The position numbers were made by a program, and so were the translations under genes. A DNA stretch of 6,026 bases from JBQTIU01 sp052387815 (GTDB lineage Bacteria; Pseudomonadota; Alphaproteobacteria; CACIAM-22H2). Below are positions 5,945-6,026 of the stretch, piece by piece. The stretch is from the NCBI GenBank assembly GCA_052387815.1, contig JBQTIU010000058.1:1-6026 (forward strand), written 5' to 3'. The notes below the pieces were generated by a model. It searched no databases and was not told where the DNA came from. It saw only the letters and a program-made list of their open reading frames with translations. Position 1 is the first letter of the stretch; each line of letters starts with the position of its first letter.

Positions 5945-5968
5945 GCGGCAACGCGTACGCGTTGCCGC
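5945..5968. repeat. Perfect 24-bp palindrome
   Basis: The 12-base arm GCGGCAACGCGT is followed with no spacer by its exact reverse complement, so the centre is ACGCGT twice in tandem. There is no T-run on either side, so a Rho-independent terminator is unlikely. Around it (5826-6026) I see no convincing gene. A short rightward frame from ATG 5974 stays open to the window edge but lacks a ribosome-binding site and any recognisable motif. Confidence 0.6.
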
Positions 5969-6026
5969 GGTGGATGAGGTTCGAAGAAGGGGATGGCCGC
6001 GTTGGCCCGCTGCGGTTGAGTTGCGA

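Noticed and set aside
5974..6026. A short rightward frame from ATG 5974 open to the window edge as the start of a gene
   Set aside because: Only 17 codons are visible. There is no ribosome-binding site, no promoter at a sensible distance and no recognisable motif.
5411..6026. CRISPR array, tRNA or other structured RNA gene in the non-coding right part
   Set aside because: There are no regularly spaced repeats of CRISPR length and no cloverleaf or TTC-loop pattern. The repeats present are palindromes with unique surroundings.

Overview
The window is GC-rich chromosomal DNA (about 70% GC by eye over most of its length). It most likely comes from an alphaproteobacterium, possibly of the Rhodospirillales type. 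I base this on the GC-biased codon use, the zinc-site-less L36 ribosomal protein, and the close match of three genes to proteobacterial glycolate oxidase subunits. The taxonomic call is inference.

Layout, left to right. (1) Positions 1-107 hold the first 35 codons of a leftward gene cut by the window edge. It resembles small proteins with a type I restriction HsdR N-terminal-like domain and lies in a visibly less GC-rich stretch (about 1-240). A good leftward promoter (TTGACA-17-TAGGCT) lies at 179-207. (2) A rightward gene (302-1387) encodes an M14-like DUF2817 zinc carboxypeptidase. Its last 24 bases overlap, tail to tail, the end of the next gene. (3) A leftward operon glcD-glcE-glcF (5410 down to 1364) encodes the three subunits of glycolate dehydrogenase (glycolate oxidase). 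The gaps are 8 and 13 bases. No glcC regulator, glcB or glcG is present. (4) The 208-base gap between glcD and rpmJ is full of inverted repeats. Two of these hairpins begin with GTAG, like REP elements. (5) rpmJ (5744-5619, leftward) encodes ribosomal protein L36 and has a strong promoter (TTGACA-18-TATGGT) and a hairpin at the start of its leader. (6) The right end (5826-6026) shows no convincing gene but has repeated TTGACCG motifs and a perfect 24-bp palindrome.

How the genes work together: GlcD (FAD), GlcE (FAD-type partner) and GlcF (two 4Fe-4S clusters plus cysteine-rich CCG domains) form one membrane-associated enzyme that oxidises glycolate to glyoxylate and passes electrons to the respiratory chain. 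The peptidase, the restriction-like protein and L36 have no evident functional tie to it. I see no strong case for an undescribed multi-gene system. The most interesting signals are the non-coding repeats at 5443-5591 and 5860-5968, and the AT-richer left edge.
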